Part shown: positions 54,622-63,039 of the stretch, in pieces
Position numbering within the stretch: the stretch's first letter is position 1
Layout of the letters: every line of letters begins with the position of its first letter
Source: Methylobacterium sp. SyP6R
GTDB taxonomy: Bacteria > Pseudomonadota > Alphaproteobacteria > Rhizobiales > Beijerinckiaceae
DNA: 64,000 nt
Direction: 5' to 3'
Assembly (NCBI RefSeq): GCF_019216885.1
Contig: NZ_JAAQRC020000001.1
Location: 3,082,501-3,146,500 of the forward strand
Position numbers and translations under genes: made by a program
Notes under the pieces: generated by a model
What the model was told of the DNA's origin: nothing
The model's database searches: none
The model's input: the letters and a program-made list of their open reading frames with translations, nothing else

Positions 54622-55527
54622 ATGCAGACGCACCGCGAGCGGCCGATCCCGGTCTTTCGCCTCTACGGCGAGACCGCCGAGGCGACGGTGCCGAGCTTCG
54701 TCCATGCCGAGCGGATCGGCACCAGCGCGGCCCTGCACGATTGGGAGATCGCACCCCACCGCCACGGCGCGCTGACGCAGGGGCTCGTCGTCACGCGCGG
54801 CCACGGCGCCCTGTCGCTCGATGCGCGGCGCGAGGAATTCTGCGCGCCCTGGCTGATCTGGGTACCGTCGGGAGTGGTGCACGCCTTCTCGTTCCGGCCC
54901 GGCACCGACGGCGTGGTCCTGTCGCTCGCCGACGACTTCCTCGCCGCTTTGCTCGATCCCGACCCGGACGCGGCCCGCCTGCGCGATGCCGCCGAGGCGA
55001 CGTTCAGCGGCCGGCCGGGCTCGCCGGAGGAGATCGACCTCGATCTCGCGAATCTCGTCGAGACCCTGATGCGGGAAGCCTCCGGCGCCTTGCCGGGAGC
55101 GGCGAGCGCGGTGGCGGCCTTGGTCAAGCTCCTGGTCGTCGGCGTGCTGCGCACCCGGGCCGCGCGCTCGATCACCGAGCCGGCGGCCCTCGCGCGGGCC
55201 GACCTGCACCGCCGCTTCCGTCGGCTGGTCGAGGCGCATTTGCGCGAGGGCTGGCCGGTCGCCCGCTTCGCCGCGTCGCTCGGCGTCAGCCCGGACCGGC
55301 TGCACGCGGCCTGCACCGAGGCGGTGCGGCGCTCGCCGCAGGGCATCCTGCACGACCGGCTGATGCTCGAGGCCAAGCGCAGCCTGATCTACACCACGCT
55401 GCCGGTCTCGAAGATCGCCTTCGATCTCGGCTTCAACGATCCGGCGTATTTCTCGCGGTTCTTCGCGGCGCGGGCGGGCATGAGCCCGGCGGCGTTCCGG
55501 CGGACGAGTCGGGGAGGGGAGGGCTGA
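54622..55527 (+). CDS. AraC-family transcriptional regulator (PobR-like)
   Basis: A 301-residue regulator. The N-terminal cupin-type sensing domain (about 20-120) includes HDWEIAPHRHGALTQGLVVTRG. The C-terminal AraC HTH domain is at about 200-298, with ARFAASLGVSPDRLHAACTEA, RLMLEAKRSLIYTTLPVSKIAFDLGF and PAYFSRFFAARAGMSPAAFRR. GGAGGAG is at ideal spacing to the ATG. Divergent position next to vanAB suggests it activates or represses them in response to the aromatic substrate. Relatives include PobR, which senses 4-hydroxybenzoate. Confidence 0.85.
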   Translation: MQTHRERPIPVFRLYGETAEATVPSFVHAERIGTSAALHDWEIAPHRHGALTQGLVVTRGHGALSLDARREEFCAPWLIWVPSGVVHAFSFRPGTDGVVLSLADDFLAALLDPDPDAARLRDAAEATFSGRPGSPEEIDLDLANLVETLMREASGALPGAASAVAALVKLLVVGVLRTRAARSITEPAALARADLHRRFRRLVEAHLREGWPVARFAASLGVSPDRLHAACTEAVRRSPQGILHDRLMLEAKRSLIYTTLPVSKIAFDLGFNDPAYFSRFFAARAGMSPAAFRRTSRGGEG

Positions 55528-55592
55528 CGGCCGGATCGTCGAGCGGGCGCAGAGGTATCGCCCCAGGATCCAACATCATGTCAGAAGGAGAA

Positions 55593-55668
55593 TGGCTCCC
55601 CGAGTAGGACTCGAACCTACGACAAGGCGATTAACAGTCGCCTGCTCTACCAACTGAGCTATCGGGGA
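55593..55668 (-). tRNA. tRNA-Asn (anticodon GTT)
   Basis: A 76-base tRNA with CCA encoded. Acceptor TCCCCGA pairs with TCGGGGA. D-arm AGCTCAGTTGGTAGAGCA, anticodon loop CTGTTAA with anticodon GTT, and T-arm GTTCGAGTC are all in place. It lies between the AraC gene and a secreted-protein gene and is the only RNA gene seen in the window. Confidence 0.97.
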
Positions 55669-55753
55669 ACGTTTCTGGCCGGCGCCCTCGCTGGCCGCCG
55701 ACGAGGGCTTCTTAGCCAGTTCATTTCGGGAGCGCAACCCCGGTTGCCGTGCT

Positions 55754-56188
55754 TCAGCGCGGCGGGCAGGCCGGGCCGAACGGACCGACCGTCAGGTCGC
55801 CCTGGCGGGGGTCGTTGAGCACGAACGGCTCGGTTCCGCCCTGGCCGAAACCCATCAGGCCGAGATCGTAGTAGCAGCGGTCGATGATCGCCGTGAACGT
55901 GTAGCTGTCCTGCGCCACCGGCGGCCCGACCGGGACGAGGCGCCCGCGCGGTCCGCGTCCCGTGCAATAGGTCGCGATGTCGACCCGGCCCGGCGCCATC
56001 ATGCGGATCGAGCGCGAGGAATGGGGCGGGATGCCGACGCTGGGGCCGCCGTTGCGGCTCGCCATCGCGAAGTAGGGCGAGCGGTTGATGACCCGCCGGA
56101 CGCAGCCGGCCTCCGCCGCGCTGATGCCGGCCACGAGCAACGCCGCCGCCGCCGACCACCGATAGAGCCGCTTCATGCCCGGCCGCAT
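55754..56188 (-). CDS. Small secreted protein of unknown function
   Basis: A 144-residue exported protein. The signal peptide YRWSAAAALLVAGISAAEA is followed by a compact domain rich in Gly, Pro and Arg (VRRVINRSPYFAMASRNGGPSVGIPPHSSRSI), with conserved-looking YTFTAIIDRCYYDLG and FVLNDPRQGD near the end. Two cysteines could form a disulfide. GGAGAGG lies before the ATG at 56188; a methionine four codons later is also possible. Similar small proteins occur in Methylobacterium and relatives; no function is assigned. Confidence 0.65.
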   Translation of the reverse strand: MRPGMKRLYRWSAAAALLVAGISAAEAGCVRRVINRSPYFAMASRNGGPSVGIPPHSSRSIRMMAPGRVDIATYCTGRGPRGRLVPVGPPVAQDSYTFTAIIDRCYYDLGLMGFGQGGTEPFVLNDPRQGDLTVGPFGPACPPR

Positions 56189-56388
56189 GGCATACCTCTC
56201 CGTCCAGACGCGCAGGAACGCGTGACACTCCCAACCTAACGCATCGCCGCGCAACGGCCAGGCTTGGGATTGCGCACACCTCTGACGCGGGAACGGAACG
56301 GCAGAGCTTGGCGTTGAGTTCCGGTCTTCGTGCGGGGCGGCATTCCGGTGTCGCGCCGCGCCGCCTGGATCCACCGCCCGGAGCCCCG

Positions 56389-56736
56389 ATGCGCATTCGT
56401 ACCCTGCTGCTGGCCTTCCTGCTGCTCACCGGCCTCGGCGGCCTCGCCGGCGCCTCGCCGCTGATGCCGAGTGCCGCGGTCACCACCGCCCTCGACCAGC
56501 CCTCCACGGTCGAGACCGTGCGCTGGCGTCGCCACCGCCACTGGCACCGGCGGCACTGGCATCGCCGCCACTGGCACCACCGCCGCCATTATCGCCGGCA
56601 CTGGCATCACCGGCGCCATTGGCACCATCGCCGCCATTACGGGCGCCACCAGTATCGCCGCCACCGGCAGGTGCACCGCCTGCATTTCAGCCGCCCGGCC
56701 GCTGCTCGTCCGGCGCGCTGGATCGAGCCGCGCTGA
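56389..56736 (+). CDS. Secreted histidine- and arginine-rich protein
   Basis: A 115-residue exported protein. A signal peptide (LLLAFLLLTGLGGLAGA) is followed by a 55-residue section almost entirely of His, Arg, Trp and Tyr in imperfect tandem units (HRRHWHRRHW, HHRRHYRRHW, HHRRHWHHRR), encoded by a matching DNA repeat. It could bind metals or polyanions. It might be silent low-complexity DNA, but the signal peptide, a GGAGCCCC ribosome site and a strong terminator overlapping the stop argue that it is expressed. Confidence 0.65.
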   Translation: MRIRTLLLAFLLLTGLGGLAGASPLMPSAAVTTALDQPSTVETVRWRRHRHWHRRHWHRRHWHHRRHYRRHWHHRRHWHHRRHYGRHQYRRHRQVHRLHFSRPAAARPARWIEPR

Positions 56737-56771
56737 ACGGATCGGCGTCGGCGGACCGACGCCGATCCGTT
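56736..56771 (+). terminator. Very stable hairpin overlapping the stop of the His-rich gene
   Basis: AACGGATCGGCGTCGG (56736-56751) and CCGACGCCGATCCGTT (56756-56771) form a perfect 16-base stem with loop CGGA. The first base is the last of the preceding stop codon. GAGACCCTTGGTTTTC follows. It ends the His-rich gene and lies 79 bases upstream of the PBP start. Confidence 0.8.
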
Positions 56772-56789
56772 GAGACCCTTGGTTTTCTC

Positions 56790-56830
56790 GCAGGATTCGC
56801 ATGACCGGCGACCGCTTTTGCGAATCCTGC
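56790..56830 (+). promoter_or_regulatory. Second hairpin in the PBP leader
   Basis: GCAGGATTCGCA (56790-56801) and TGCGAATCCTGC (56819-56830) form a perfect 12-base stem with a 17-base loop, ending 19 bases before the TTG start of the PBP gene. Two stacked strong hairpins in so short a leader could regulate translation or act as an operator. No T-tract follows. Confidence 0.5.
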
Positions 56831-56849
56831 TTAGGTCGGATGCTGAGCC

Positions 56850-59369
56850 TTGACTGAGCGGTCGCCCGAACCCGGATCCGATGGACGCAACCGCGACTGG
56901 CTCGACCTCGGAGGGGCGGCCAAGCCGGCCGCTCAGTCGGGAGGGCAGCCTGCGGGAGCGAAGCCCGGGAGCCGGTCCGAGGGCCTGTTCGCGGGATTCT
57001 CCCGTGCTGTTGCAGGATTCGGCGCCCGCATCGGGCCGGCCGCACGCTCGGGCTTCTCGACGGTGCGGGCGGGCGCCGGTCGCTTCGCCGACCATCCCGC
57101 CACCCGCCGCGCCGCCGCCGCCACGGCGGCGGCCTGGAAGCCGGTGGCCGCCGTCGCCCGGCGCGTGCCGTGGCTGCGACTGACGGCGGGCACCGCCGCG
57201 CTCGCGGTCGGCCTCGTCCTCGCCTATACGGTCTATGCGCTTGCGACCCTGCCGGTGAATGGCGGGCTCACGGTCGAGCCCACTGCTTCCGCCCTGGTGG
57301 TCAAGGCCGCCGACGGGCAGGCCTTCGCCACCCGCGGCGTCATCAAGGGGGCGAAGCTGTCGCCCAAGGAGGTGCCGCCGGTCCTCGCCAAGGCGATCGT
57401 GGCGATCGAGGATCGCCGCTTCTACGAGCATCACGGCATCGACCTGCGCGGGCTGGTGCGGGCGGCCTTCCGCAACGCTGCCGCCGGCGGTACCCGCGAG
57501 GGCGGCTCGACCCTGACGCAGCAGCTCGTGCGGATGAGCTACCTGTCGCAGGACCGTACCTTGAAGCGGAAGGTGCAGGAGGCGGTCCTGGCCCTGTGGC
57601 TGGAATCGCAGCTGCCGAAGGACGAGATCCTCACCCGCTATCTCAACGCCGCCTATTTCGGCGCCGGCGTCTACGGCGCCGATGCGGCCTCGCAGCGCTA
57701 TTTCGGCAAGCCGGCCAAGGATTTGACGCTCAGCGAGGCGGCCATGCTGGCGGGCTTGGTGCGGGCGCCCTCGCAGCTCGCCCCCCACCGCAACCTCGAC
57801 GGGGCGCGGGGCCGCGCCGCCCAGGTGCTCGACGCCATGGTGGAGACCGGCGCGGCCACGAAGGCAGAGGCCGACGCGGCCAAGCGCGCCCCCGCCACCG
57901 TCCGGGTGCCGACGGAGACGCCGGTCGGCACCAACTACTTCGTCGACGGCGTCGCCGAGTCGGTCCGCGGGCTGATCGGCGCCGGGCCGGCGGACGCGAC
58001 GGTCCGCACCACCCTCGACCTGACGCTCCAGAACATCGCCGAGAGCGTGCTCGCCCGCCGCCTCGACCAGGACGGCGAGCGCCGCAAGGTCTCGCAGGGC
58101 GCGGTGGTGGCGATGTCGACCGACGGGGCGATCCTGGCGATGGTGGGCGGGCGCGACTATGCCGACAGCCAGTTCAACCGCGTCACCCAGGCCAAGCGCC
58201 AGCCGGGCTCGCTGTTCAAGCTGTTCGTCTACCTGACGGCGATGCGCCAGGGCTACCGGCCGGATTCGACGATGATGGACAGGCCGACCCAGATCGGCGA
58301 ATGGGAGCCGGAGAATTACGGCGGGCGCTATCGCGGCGCGGTCACCCTGCGCACCGCCTTCGCCCATTCGATCAACACCGTGGCGGTGCAGCTCGCCGAG
58401 GCGGTGGGGATGCCGGCGGTGATCGAGACGGCCCGCGGCCTCGGCGTCACCTCGGACCTGCCGAACCTGCCGAGCCTCGCCCTCGGCTCGGCCGAGACGA
58501 CCTTGCTGGAGATGACCCGCGCCTACGCCGCGGTGGCGGCGGGCGCCGAGAGCATCGAGCCCTACATGGTCCGCCAGATCCTCGCCCGCGACCAGACGCT
58601 GTATAACAGGCCGCAGACCCCGCCGACGCCCGCCCGCGACCAGGCGGCGCGCACCGCGATGCTCGATCTGCTCAGCGCCGTGGTGCGGGAGGGAACCGGC
58701 AAGAACGCCCGGGTGTCGATCCCGGCCGGGGGCAAGACCGGCACCACCCAGGACAGCCGCGACGCCTGGTTCGTCGGCTTTGCCGGCGACCTGGTGGTGG
58801 GCGTCTGGCTCGGCAACGACGACAATTCGCCGATGGCCGGCGTCACCGGCGGCGACATGCCGGCCCTGATCTGGCACGATTTCGTCACCCAGGCGCTGGC
58901 GGCCCGGGCCAAGGCGGGCAAGGTCGAGACCGGCAAGAATGAGACCGGCAAGCCCGAGGCGCGTGCCGCCCCGGCGCCGCGGCCGGAGACGGCGAGCATC
59001 GCCGAGCCGGATGCCGATCCCCGGACCCTGAACGATCGCGATCCCGTGGGTCGCGCGGTGCTGCGGGGCAGCCCGGCGGTGGTCGATACCGGCACCCTCG
59101 ATTTCGACGGGCGCACGGTGCGGCTCGTCGGGGTCGACGGCCTGTCCGGCCGCAACGCCCGCGAGCTCGGCCGCTACCTGCGCCGGCGCGACGTCGCCTG
59201 CGCACCGGCGGGGGAGGGTAGCGCCTATCGCTGCTCCCTCGACGGGAAGGACCTGTCCGAGCTGATCCTGTTCAACGGCGGCGGCCGCGCCAGCGCCGAT
59301 GCCACGCCGGACCTGCTCGCCGCAGAGGAGCAGGCGCGCTCGAACCGGATCGGGATCTGGCGGCGGTAG
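56850..59369 (+). CDS. Class A penicillin-binding protein with C-terminal SNase-like domain
   Basis: An 839-residue bifunctional enzyme for peptidoglycan synthesis, type II membrane protein. A cytoplasmic N-terminus and transmembrane helix (about 109-133) precede the GT51 glycosyltransferase (AIEDRRFYEHHGID, about 184; GGSTLTQQLVRMSYL, about 217). The transpeptidase has SLFK (about 453), SIN (about 506) and KTG (about 628). After a Pro/Glu-rich linker, about 730-839 resembles staphylococcal-nuclease domains (VRLVGVDG, DLSELILFNGGG, AEEQARSNRIGIW). The second acidic catalytic Glu of SNase is missing, so that domain is probably a binding module. TTG is the only reasonable start in frame. Two hairpins precede it. 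Confidence 0.88.
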   Translation: MTERSPEPGSDGRNRDWLDLGGAAKPAAQSGGQPAGAKPGSRSEGLFAGFSRAVAGFGARIGPAARSGFSTVRAGAGRFADHPATRRAAAATAAAWKPVAAVARRVPWLRLTAGTAALAVGLVLAYTVYALATLPVNGGLTVEPTASALVVKAADGQAFATRGVIKGAKLSPKEVPPVLAKAIVAIEDRRFYEHHGIDLRGLVRAAFRNAAAGGTREGGSTLTQQLVRMSYLSQDRTLKRKVQEAVLALWLESQLPKDEILTRYLNAAYFGAGVYGADAASQRYFGKPAKDLTLSEAAMLAGLVRAPSQLAPHRNLDGARGRAAQVLDAMVETGAATKAEADAAKRAPATVRVPTETPVGTNYFVDGVAESVRGLIGAGPADATVRTTLDLTLQNIAESVLARRLDQDGERRKVSQGAVVAMSTDGAILAMVGGRDYADSQFNRVTQAKRQPGSLFKLFVYLTAMRQGYRPDSTMMDRPTQIGEWEPENYGGRYRGAVTLRTAFAHSINTVAVQLAEAVGMPAVIETARGLGVTSDLPNLPSLALGSAETTLLEMTRAYAAVAAGAESIEPYMVRQILARDQTLYNRPQTPPTPARDQAARTAMLDLLSAVVREGTGKNARVSIPAGGKTGTTQDSRDAWFVGFAGDLVVGVWLGNDDNSPMAGVTGGDMPALIWHDFVTQALAARAKAGKVETGKNETGKPEARAAPAPRPETASIAEPDADPRTLNDRDPVGRAVLRGSPAVVDTGTLDFDGRTVRLVGVDGLSGRNARELGRYLRRRDVACAPAGEGSAYRCSLDGKDLSELILFNGGGRASADATPDLLAAEEQARSNRIGIWRR

Positions 59370-59372
59370 TTC

Positions 59373-59915
59373 TCAGCCTTTCAGGCAGGGCGCCAGCGCC
59401 GCCTTGAGCCGGTCGGCGTCCGATGTGCTGATCGGCACCGTGACCACGATCGGGTCGTCGCCCTTGCGCGGGCTCTCCTGGCGCCAGCGCAAGGTTCCCG
59501 GTCCGGCGCCGACGGAAGCGGCGACCGCCCTGACCCGCTTCAGCTCGGCCGCTTCACCACTTAGGGACGCGCCGGTCCCGAGCGTGAAGGACGTGCCGTC
59601 GATCGCGATGGAGCCATTCGCCGACAGGCGCACGCTTTGCGCGACAGTGATCTCGGTCAGCGGCTTGCGGGTGCCCGTGGGACCCTCGAAGGCGCCGAAG
59701 TCGAAGCGCTTCTCCAGGGCCTCGAAATTCGGGATGTCGAAGCCGAGACCCAGGCTTCCGGTCTCGGTACGCGACCGCGATGGGGTGCAACTGAACGTCA
59801 CCGCGATCTCACGGCTCTCGGGGCCGATCGCCGCCTTGCCGGGCAGCTTCACCTCGGTGGCCAGGGCGGCACCGCTCCAGGCCAGGCAGGACGCCAGCAG
59901 GGCAGATCTCAGCAT
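59373..59915 (-). CDS. Secreted protein of unknown function
   Basis: A 180-residue exported protein. Its signal peptide (LLASCLAWSGAALA) is followed by an all-beta-looking domain. It contains VTFSCTPSRSRTETGSLGLGFDIP, ITVAQSVRLSANGSIAIDG, and a Lys/Pro-rich end (PRKGDDPIVVTVPISTSD) with a final Cys near the C-terminus (ALAPCLKG). The start ATG at 59915 is chosen because it begins the signal peptide; the frame runs to 60170. It converges head-to-tail with the PBP gene, the stops three bases apart. No family was recognised. Confidence 0.65.
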   Translation of the reverse strand: MLRSALLASCLAWSGAALATEVKLPGKAAIGPESREIAVTFSCTPSRSRTETGSLGLGFDIPNFEALEKRFDFGAFEGPTGTRKPLTEITVAQSVRLSANGSIAIDGTSFTLGTGASLSGEAAELKRVRAVAASVGAGPGTLRWRQESPRKGDDPIVVTVPISTSDADRLKAALAPCLKG

Positions 59916-60156
59916 CGTCGTCACCGGTCGCGTCCAAGGGAAACGGGGACGCTTTAGCCGATTCGAGCTGGGGAGGGATGGTGGATTCGCCTCTCGGGCG
60001 GCCAGGATCACCGCTTCTCCTGACAATATTTGCGACGGTGGAGAGAGGCCATGACGGTGCCCGACACTTGGGGCCTGTCGACACGGCAAGAGTGCTTTCA
60101 GACTGAAAGCCTGTTCGAAGAGGGCGACTCCCGGCACCCGAAAGCCCGTGAGAAAA

Positions 60157-60195
60157 ATCCCACCCTCCACCTCAGGATGAGGTGGAGGGTGGGAT
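60157..60195. repeat. Perfect 18-bp inverted repeat, minimal member of the CCTCAGGATGAGG family
   Basis: ATCCCACCCTCCACCTCA (60157-60174) and TGAGGTGGAGGGTGGGAT (60178-60195) pair completely around GGA. The pattern looks like two right ends of the larger nested repeat (ACCTCAGG...GGGTGGGAT) joined head to head. It lies 43 bases after the rimM stop and could end the ffh-rpsP-rimM transcript. Confidence 0.85.
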
Positions 60196-60238
60196 ACTTC
60201 GTGCGCTCGATCACCGGCTGGGGGAGACTGCTCGACCC

Positions 60239-60934
60239 TCAGGCGTCGTCCGGATCCCGCGGCGCGGCCGGGGCGAACAGGTCCTCCGGCGGATCGACGA
60301 CGACGCGCCGGCCGGCGATGTCGATCTCCGGCACGAAAGCCTTGGTGAAGGGCAGGAGGGCCGGGCTGCCGCCGGTGGCCGGGGCGATCTCCAGGAGGTC
60401 GCCGCCACCGAAATTGGGCACCGCCCGCACCGTGCCGACGGGGTCGCCGTGGCAGTCGACCACCGCCAGCCCGACGAGGTCGGCGGCGAAGAACTCGTCC
60501 TCCTCCTCGGGCGCGCCGAGGCGGTCCCGCGCGACGTAGAGGGCGAGGCGATTCAGGCCCTCGGCGCCGGTGCGCCCGGAGACCCCCACGACCCGGGCGA
60601 TCAGGATGTCGCCGGTGCCTGCGGCGGAGCGTAAGGACGCGATCTCGATGAGGCGGCCGTCGGCCCCGGTGAGCGGGCCGTACGACCCGATCGCCGTCGG
60701 GTCGGCGGTGTAGGATTTCAGCCGCACCTCGCCGTTGAGACCGTGGGCGCGACCGAATTCGCCGAGCAGCACGAAGCCGGGATCGGTGGCGATCCCGGTC
60801 TCGGTGCGCGCGGGCGCTGGCTTGCCGCGAAGCGGCGCGGGCGCGCCTGCGCCCCGGCGCGGATCGGAGCCCCCAGGGGCCGGACCCGAAGGGGTCTTGC
60901 CGCGTGGAGGACGGGCGTCGGGGCGGCGCGCCAC
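60239..60934 (-). CDS. rimM: Ribosome maturation factor RimM
   Basis: A 16S-processing factor that helps assemble the 30S head with S19 and S13. The 231-residue product has an N-terminal beta-barrel ([22 protein letters not shown], from about 53) and the C-terminal PRC-barrel ([45 protein letters not shown], about 145-220). An extra 50 or so Arg/Pro/Ala-rich residues precede the conserved part, starting from a GTG seven bases after rpsP. An internal start is not obvious. It follows rpsP in the usual order, but trmD and rplS are not next. Confidence 0.93.
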   Translation of the reverse strand: MARRPDARPPRGKTPSGPAPGGSDPRRGAGAPAPLRGKPAPARTETGIATDPGFVLLGEFGRAHGLNGEVRLKSYTADPTAIGSYGPLTGADGRLIEIASLRSAAGTGDILIARVVGVSGRTGAEGLNRLALYVARDRLGAPEEEDEFFAADLVGLAVVDCHGDPVGTVRAVPNFGGGDLLEIAPATGGSPALLPFTKAFVPEIDIAGRRVVVDPPEDLFAPAAPRDPDDA

Positions 60935-60941
60935 GAGGCGC

Positions 60942-61301
60942 TTACTCGGCCGAGTCGGCGGCGGCGCCGGCCTTCTCGGCGCGGGCGGCGGCGCGCTCCT
61001 TGGACTTGGTGCCGGGCTCGGCCTTCTGCGGGTTGTTGCGGGTCGGGCGCTTGGCGAGGCCGGCGGCGTCGAGGAAGCGCAGGACGCGGTCGGTCGGCTG
61101 GGCGCCCTTGGCGAGCCAGGCCTGGACCTTCTCGGTCTCGAGGATGACGCGGGCCGGATCGTCCTTCGGCTTCATCGGGTCGTAGGCGCCGACCTTCTCG
61201 ATGAAGCGGCCGTCGCGGGGAGCGCGGGCGTCGGCGACGACGATGCGGTAGTACGGGCGCTTCTTGGCGCCGCCACGGGTGAGGCGGATCTTAAGGGACA
61301 T
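60942..61301 (-). CDS. rpsP: 30S ribosomal protein S16
   Basis: A 119-residue S16, an early binder in 30S assembly. It starts [24 protein letters not shown], and the middle has [19 protein letters not shown] and [20 protein letters not shown]. The C-terminal 40 residues are a hydrophilic Ala/Lys/Glu tail typical of alphaproteobacterial forms. AGGAAGAGACCC is the ribosome site. It lies 76 bases downstream of ffh and seven bases before rimM. Confidence 0.97.
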   Translation of the reverse strand: MSLKIRLTRGGAKKRPYYRIVVADARAPRDGRFIEKVGAYDPMKPKDDPARVILETEKVQAWLAKGAQPTDRVLRFLDAAGLAKRPTRNNPQKAEPGTKSKERAAARAEKAGAAADSAE

Positions 61302-61377
61302 GGGTCTCTTCCTGTGCTTGAGGTTCGAGGGTTGTTCGACGATGCGGACGGGGGGATCCTGACGGATCCCGGACCGC

Positions 61378-63006
61378 CTACTTCTTCTTGCCGAAGGGGA
61401 GGCCGCCGAGGCCGGGCAGGCCGGGGAGCTTGCCGCCCAAGCCCGGCAGGCCGGGAGCGGCGGGGGGCGCCTTACCGGCAGGGCCTGCCGGCAGCTTGCC
61501 GGCGGGGCCGGGCGCCTTGGGACCGCCGAGGCCCGGGGGCATCGGCGGAAGGGAGGTGCCGGGCGGCAGGGATTTCTGCAGCTCGGCGAGCATTTCGGGC
61601 GTGGGCTGGGGCATGCCGCCCATCATCTTGCCCAATCCACCCATGCCCCCCATGCCACCGCCGCCGAGGCCGAACATGCTGCCGAGTGCCTGGCCGATGC
61701 CGCGCTTGCCCGAGCCCATGGCCTTCATCATGTCGGCCATGGTGCGGTGCATCTTGAGGAGCTTGTTGATCTCCGAGACGTCGACGCCGGCGCCCTTCGC
61801 CACGCGCTTCTTGCGCGAGGCCTTGAGCACGTCCGGGTTGCGGCGCTCCTCGGGGGTCATCGACGAGATGATGGCGCGCTGGCGCTTGAACATCTTCTCG
61901 TCGAGGTTGGCACCCTCGACCTGCTTCTTGATCTGGCCCATGCCGGGCAGCATGCCCATCAGGCCGCCGATGCCGCCCATCTTCTCCATCTGGGCGAGCT
62001 GCATCGACAGGTCGTCGAGGTCGAACTTGCCCTTGCGCATCTTCTCGGCGACGCGAAGGGCCTGCTCCTGGTCGATGGTCTCGGCCGCCTTCTCGACGAG
62101 CGAGACGATGTCGCCCATGCCGAGGATGCGGTTGGCGACGCGGGCCGGATGGAACTCCTCCAGCGCATCGACCTTCTCGCCGGTGCCGACGAGCTTGATC
62201 GGCTTGCCGGTGACCGCCCGCATCGACAAAGCCGCGCCGCCGCGGGAATCGCCGTCCATGCGGGTCAGCACGATGCCGGTGACGCCGAGGCGCCCGTCGA
62301 AGGCACGCGCCGTGTTGACCGCGTCCTGGCCGGTCAGCGCGTCGGCGACGAGCAGCACCTCGTGCGGGTTGGTGGCCGCCTTGACGTCGGCGGCCTCCTG
62401 CATCAGCGCCTCGTCGAGGGTGACGCGGCCGGCGGTGTCGAGCATCACCACGTCGAAGCCGCCCAAGCGGGCCGCTTCCATGGCGCGCTTGGCGATCTGC
62501 ACCGCCGATTGGCCGGCGACGATCGGCAGCGACTCGACGCCGACCTGTTTCGCCAGAATCGCGAGCTGCTCCATCGCCGCCGGGCGGCGGGTGTCGAGGG
62601 AGGCGAGCAGCACCCGGCGCTTGTCGCGCTGGGTCAGGCGCCGGGCGATCTTGGCCGTGGTGGTGGTCTTGCCCGAGCCCTGCAGGCCGACCATCAGGAT
62701 GCCGACGGGGGCCGGCGCGTTGAGGTCGATGATTCCGGCCTCGCCGCCCAGCATCGCCACGAGCTGGTCGTTGACGATCTTCACGACCATCTGGCCGGGC
62801 GTCACCGACTTCAGCACGACGGCGCCGACCGCCTGCTCGCGCACCTTCTCGGTGAAGGAGCGCACGACCTCGAGGGCGACGTCCGCTTCCAGCAGGGCGC
62901 GGCGCACCTCGCGCAGGGCGGCGGTCACGTCGGCCTCGGTCAGGGCGCCGCGGCGGGTCAGCCCGGACAGGATGCCGGAGAGGCGGTCGGAGAGGCCTTC
63001 GAACAT
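61378..63006 (-). CDS. ffh: Signal recognition particle protein Ffh
   Basis: The 54-kDa SRP GTPase that binds signal sequences and 4.5S RNA and targets nascent inner-membrane proteins to FtsY. The 542-residue protein starts [20 protein letters not shown]. The NG domain includes [19 protein letters not shown] (about 105-123), [28 protein letters not shown] and [12 protein letters not shown]. The methionine-rich M domain spans about 300-440. A long Gly/Pro/Met-rich tail follows ([19 protein letters not shown] onward), much longer than E. coli Ffh. First of ffh-rpsP-rimM. Confidence 0.96.
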   Translation of the reverse strand: MFEGLSDRLSGILSGLTRRGALTEADVTAALREVRRALLEADVALEVVRSFTEKVREQAVGAVVLKSVTPGQMVVKIVNDQLVAMLGGEAGIIDLNAPAPVGILMVGLQGSGKTTTTAKIARRLTQRDKRRVLLASLDTRRPAAMEQLAILAKQVGVESLPIVAGQSAVQIAKRAMEAARLGGFDVVMLDTAGRVTLDEALMQEAADVKAATNPHEVLLVADALTGQDAVNTARAFDGRLGVTGIVLTRMDGDSRGGAALSMRAVTGKPIKLVGTGEKVDALEEFHPARVANRILGMGDIVSLVEKAAETIDQEQALRVAEKMRKGKFDLDDLSMQLAQMEKMGGIGGLMGMLPGMGQIKKQVEGANLDEKMFKRQRAIISSMTPEERRNPDVLKASRKKRVAKGAGVDVSEINKLLKMHRTMADMMKAMGSGKRGIGQALGSMFGLGGGGMGGMGGLGKMMGGMPQPTPEMLAELQKSLPPGTSLPPMPPGLGGPKAPGPAGKLPAGPAGKAPPAAPGLPGLGGKLPGLPGLGGLPFGKKK

Positions 63007-63039
63007 GCGCGTCAGTCTCCGGGGATTATTCGTCCGAGG

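Noticed and set aside
56850..59369. Earlier start of the PBP at the ATG near 56840
   Set aside because: That ATG is in a different frame. The TTG at 56850 is the only start in the open frame near the leader.
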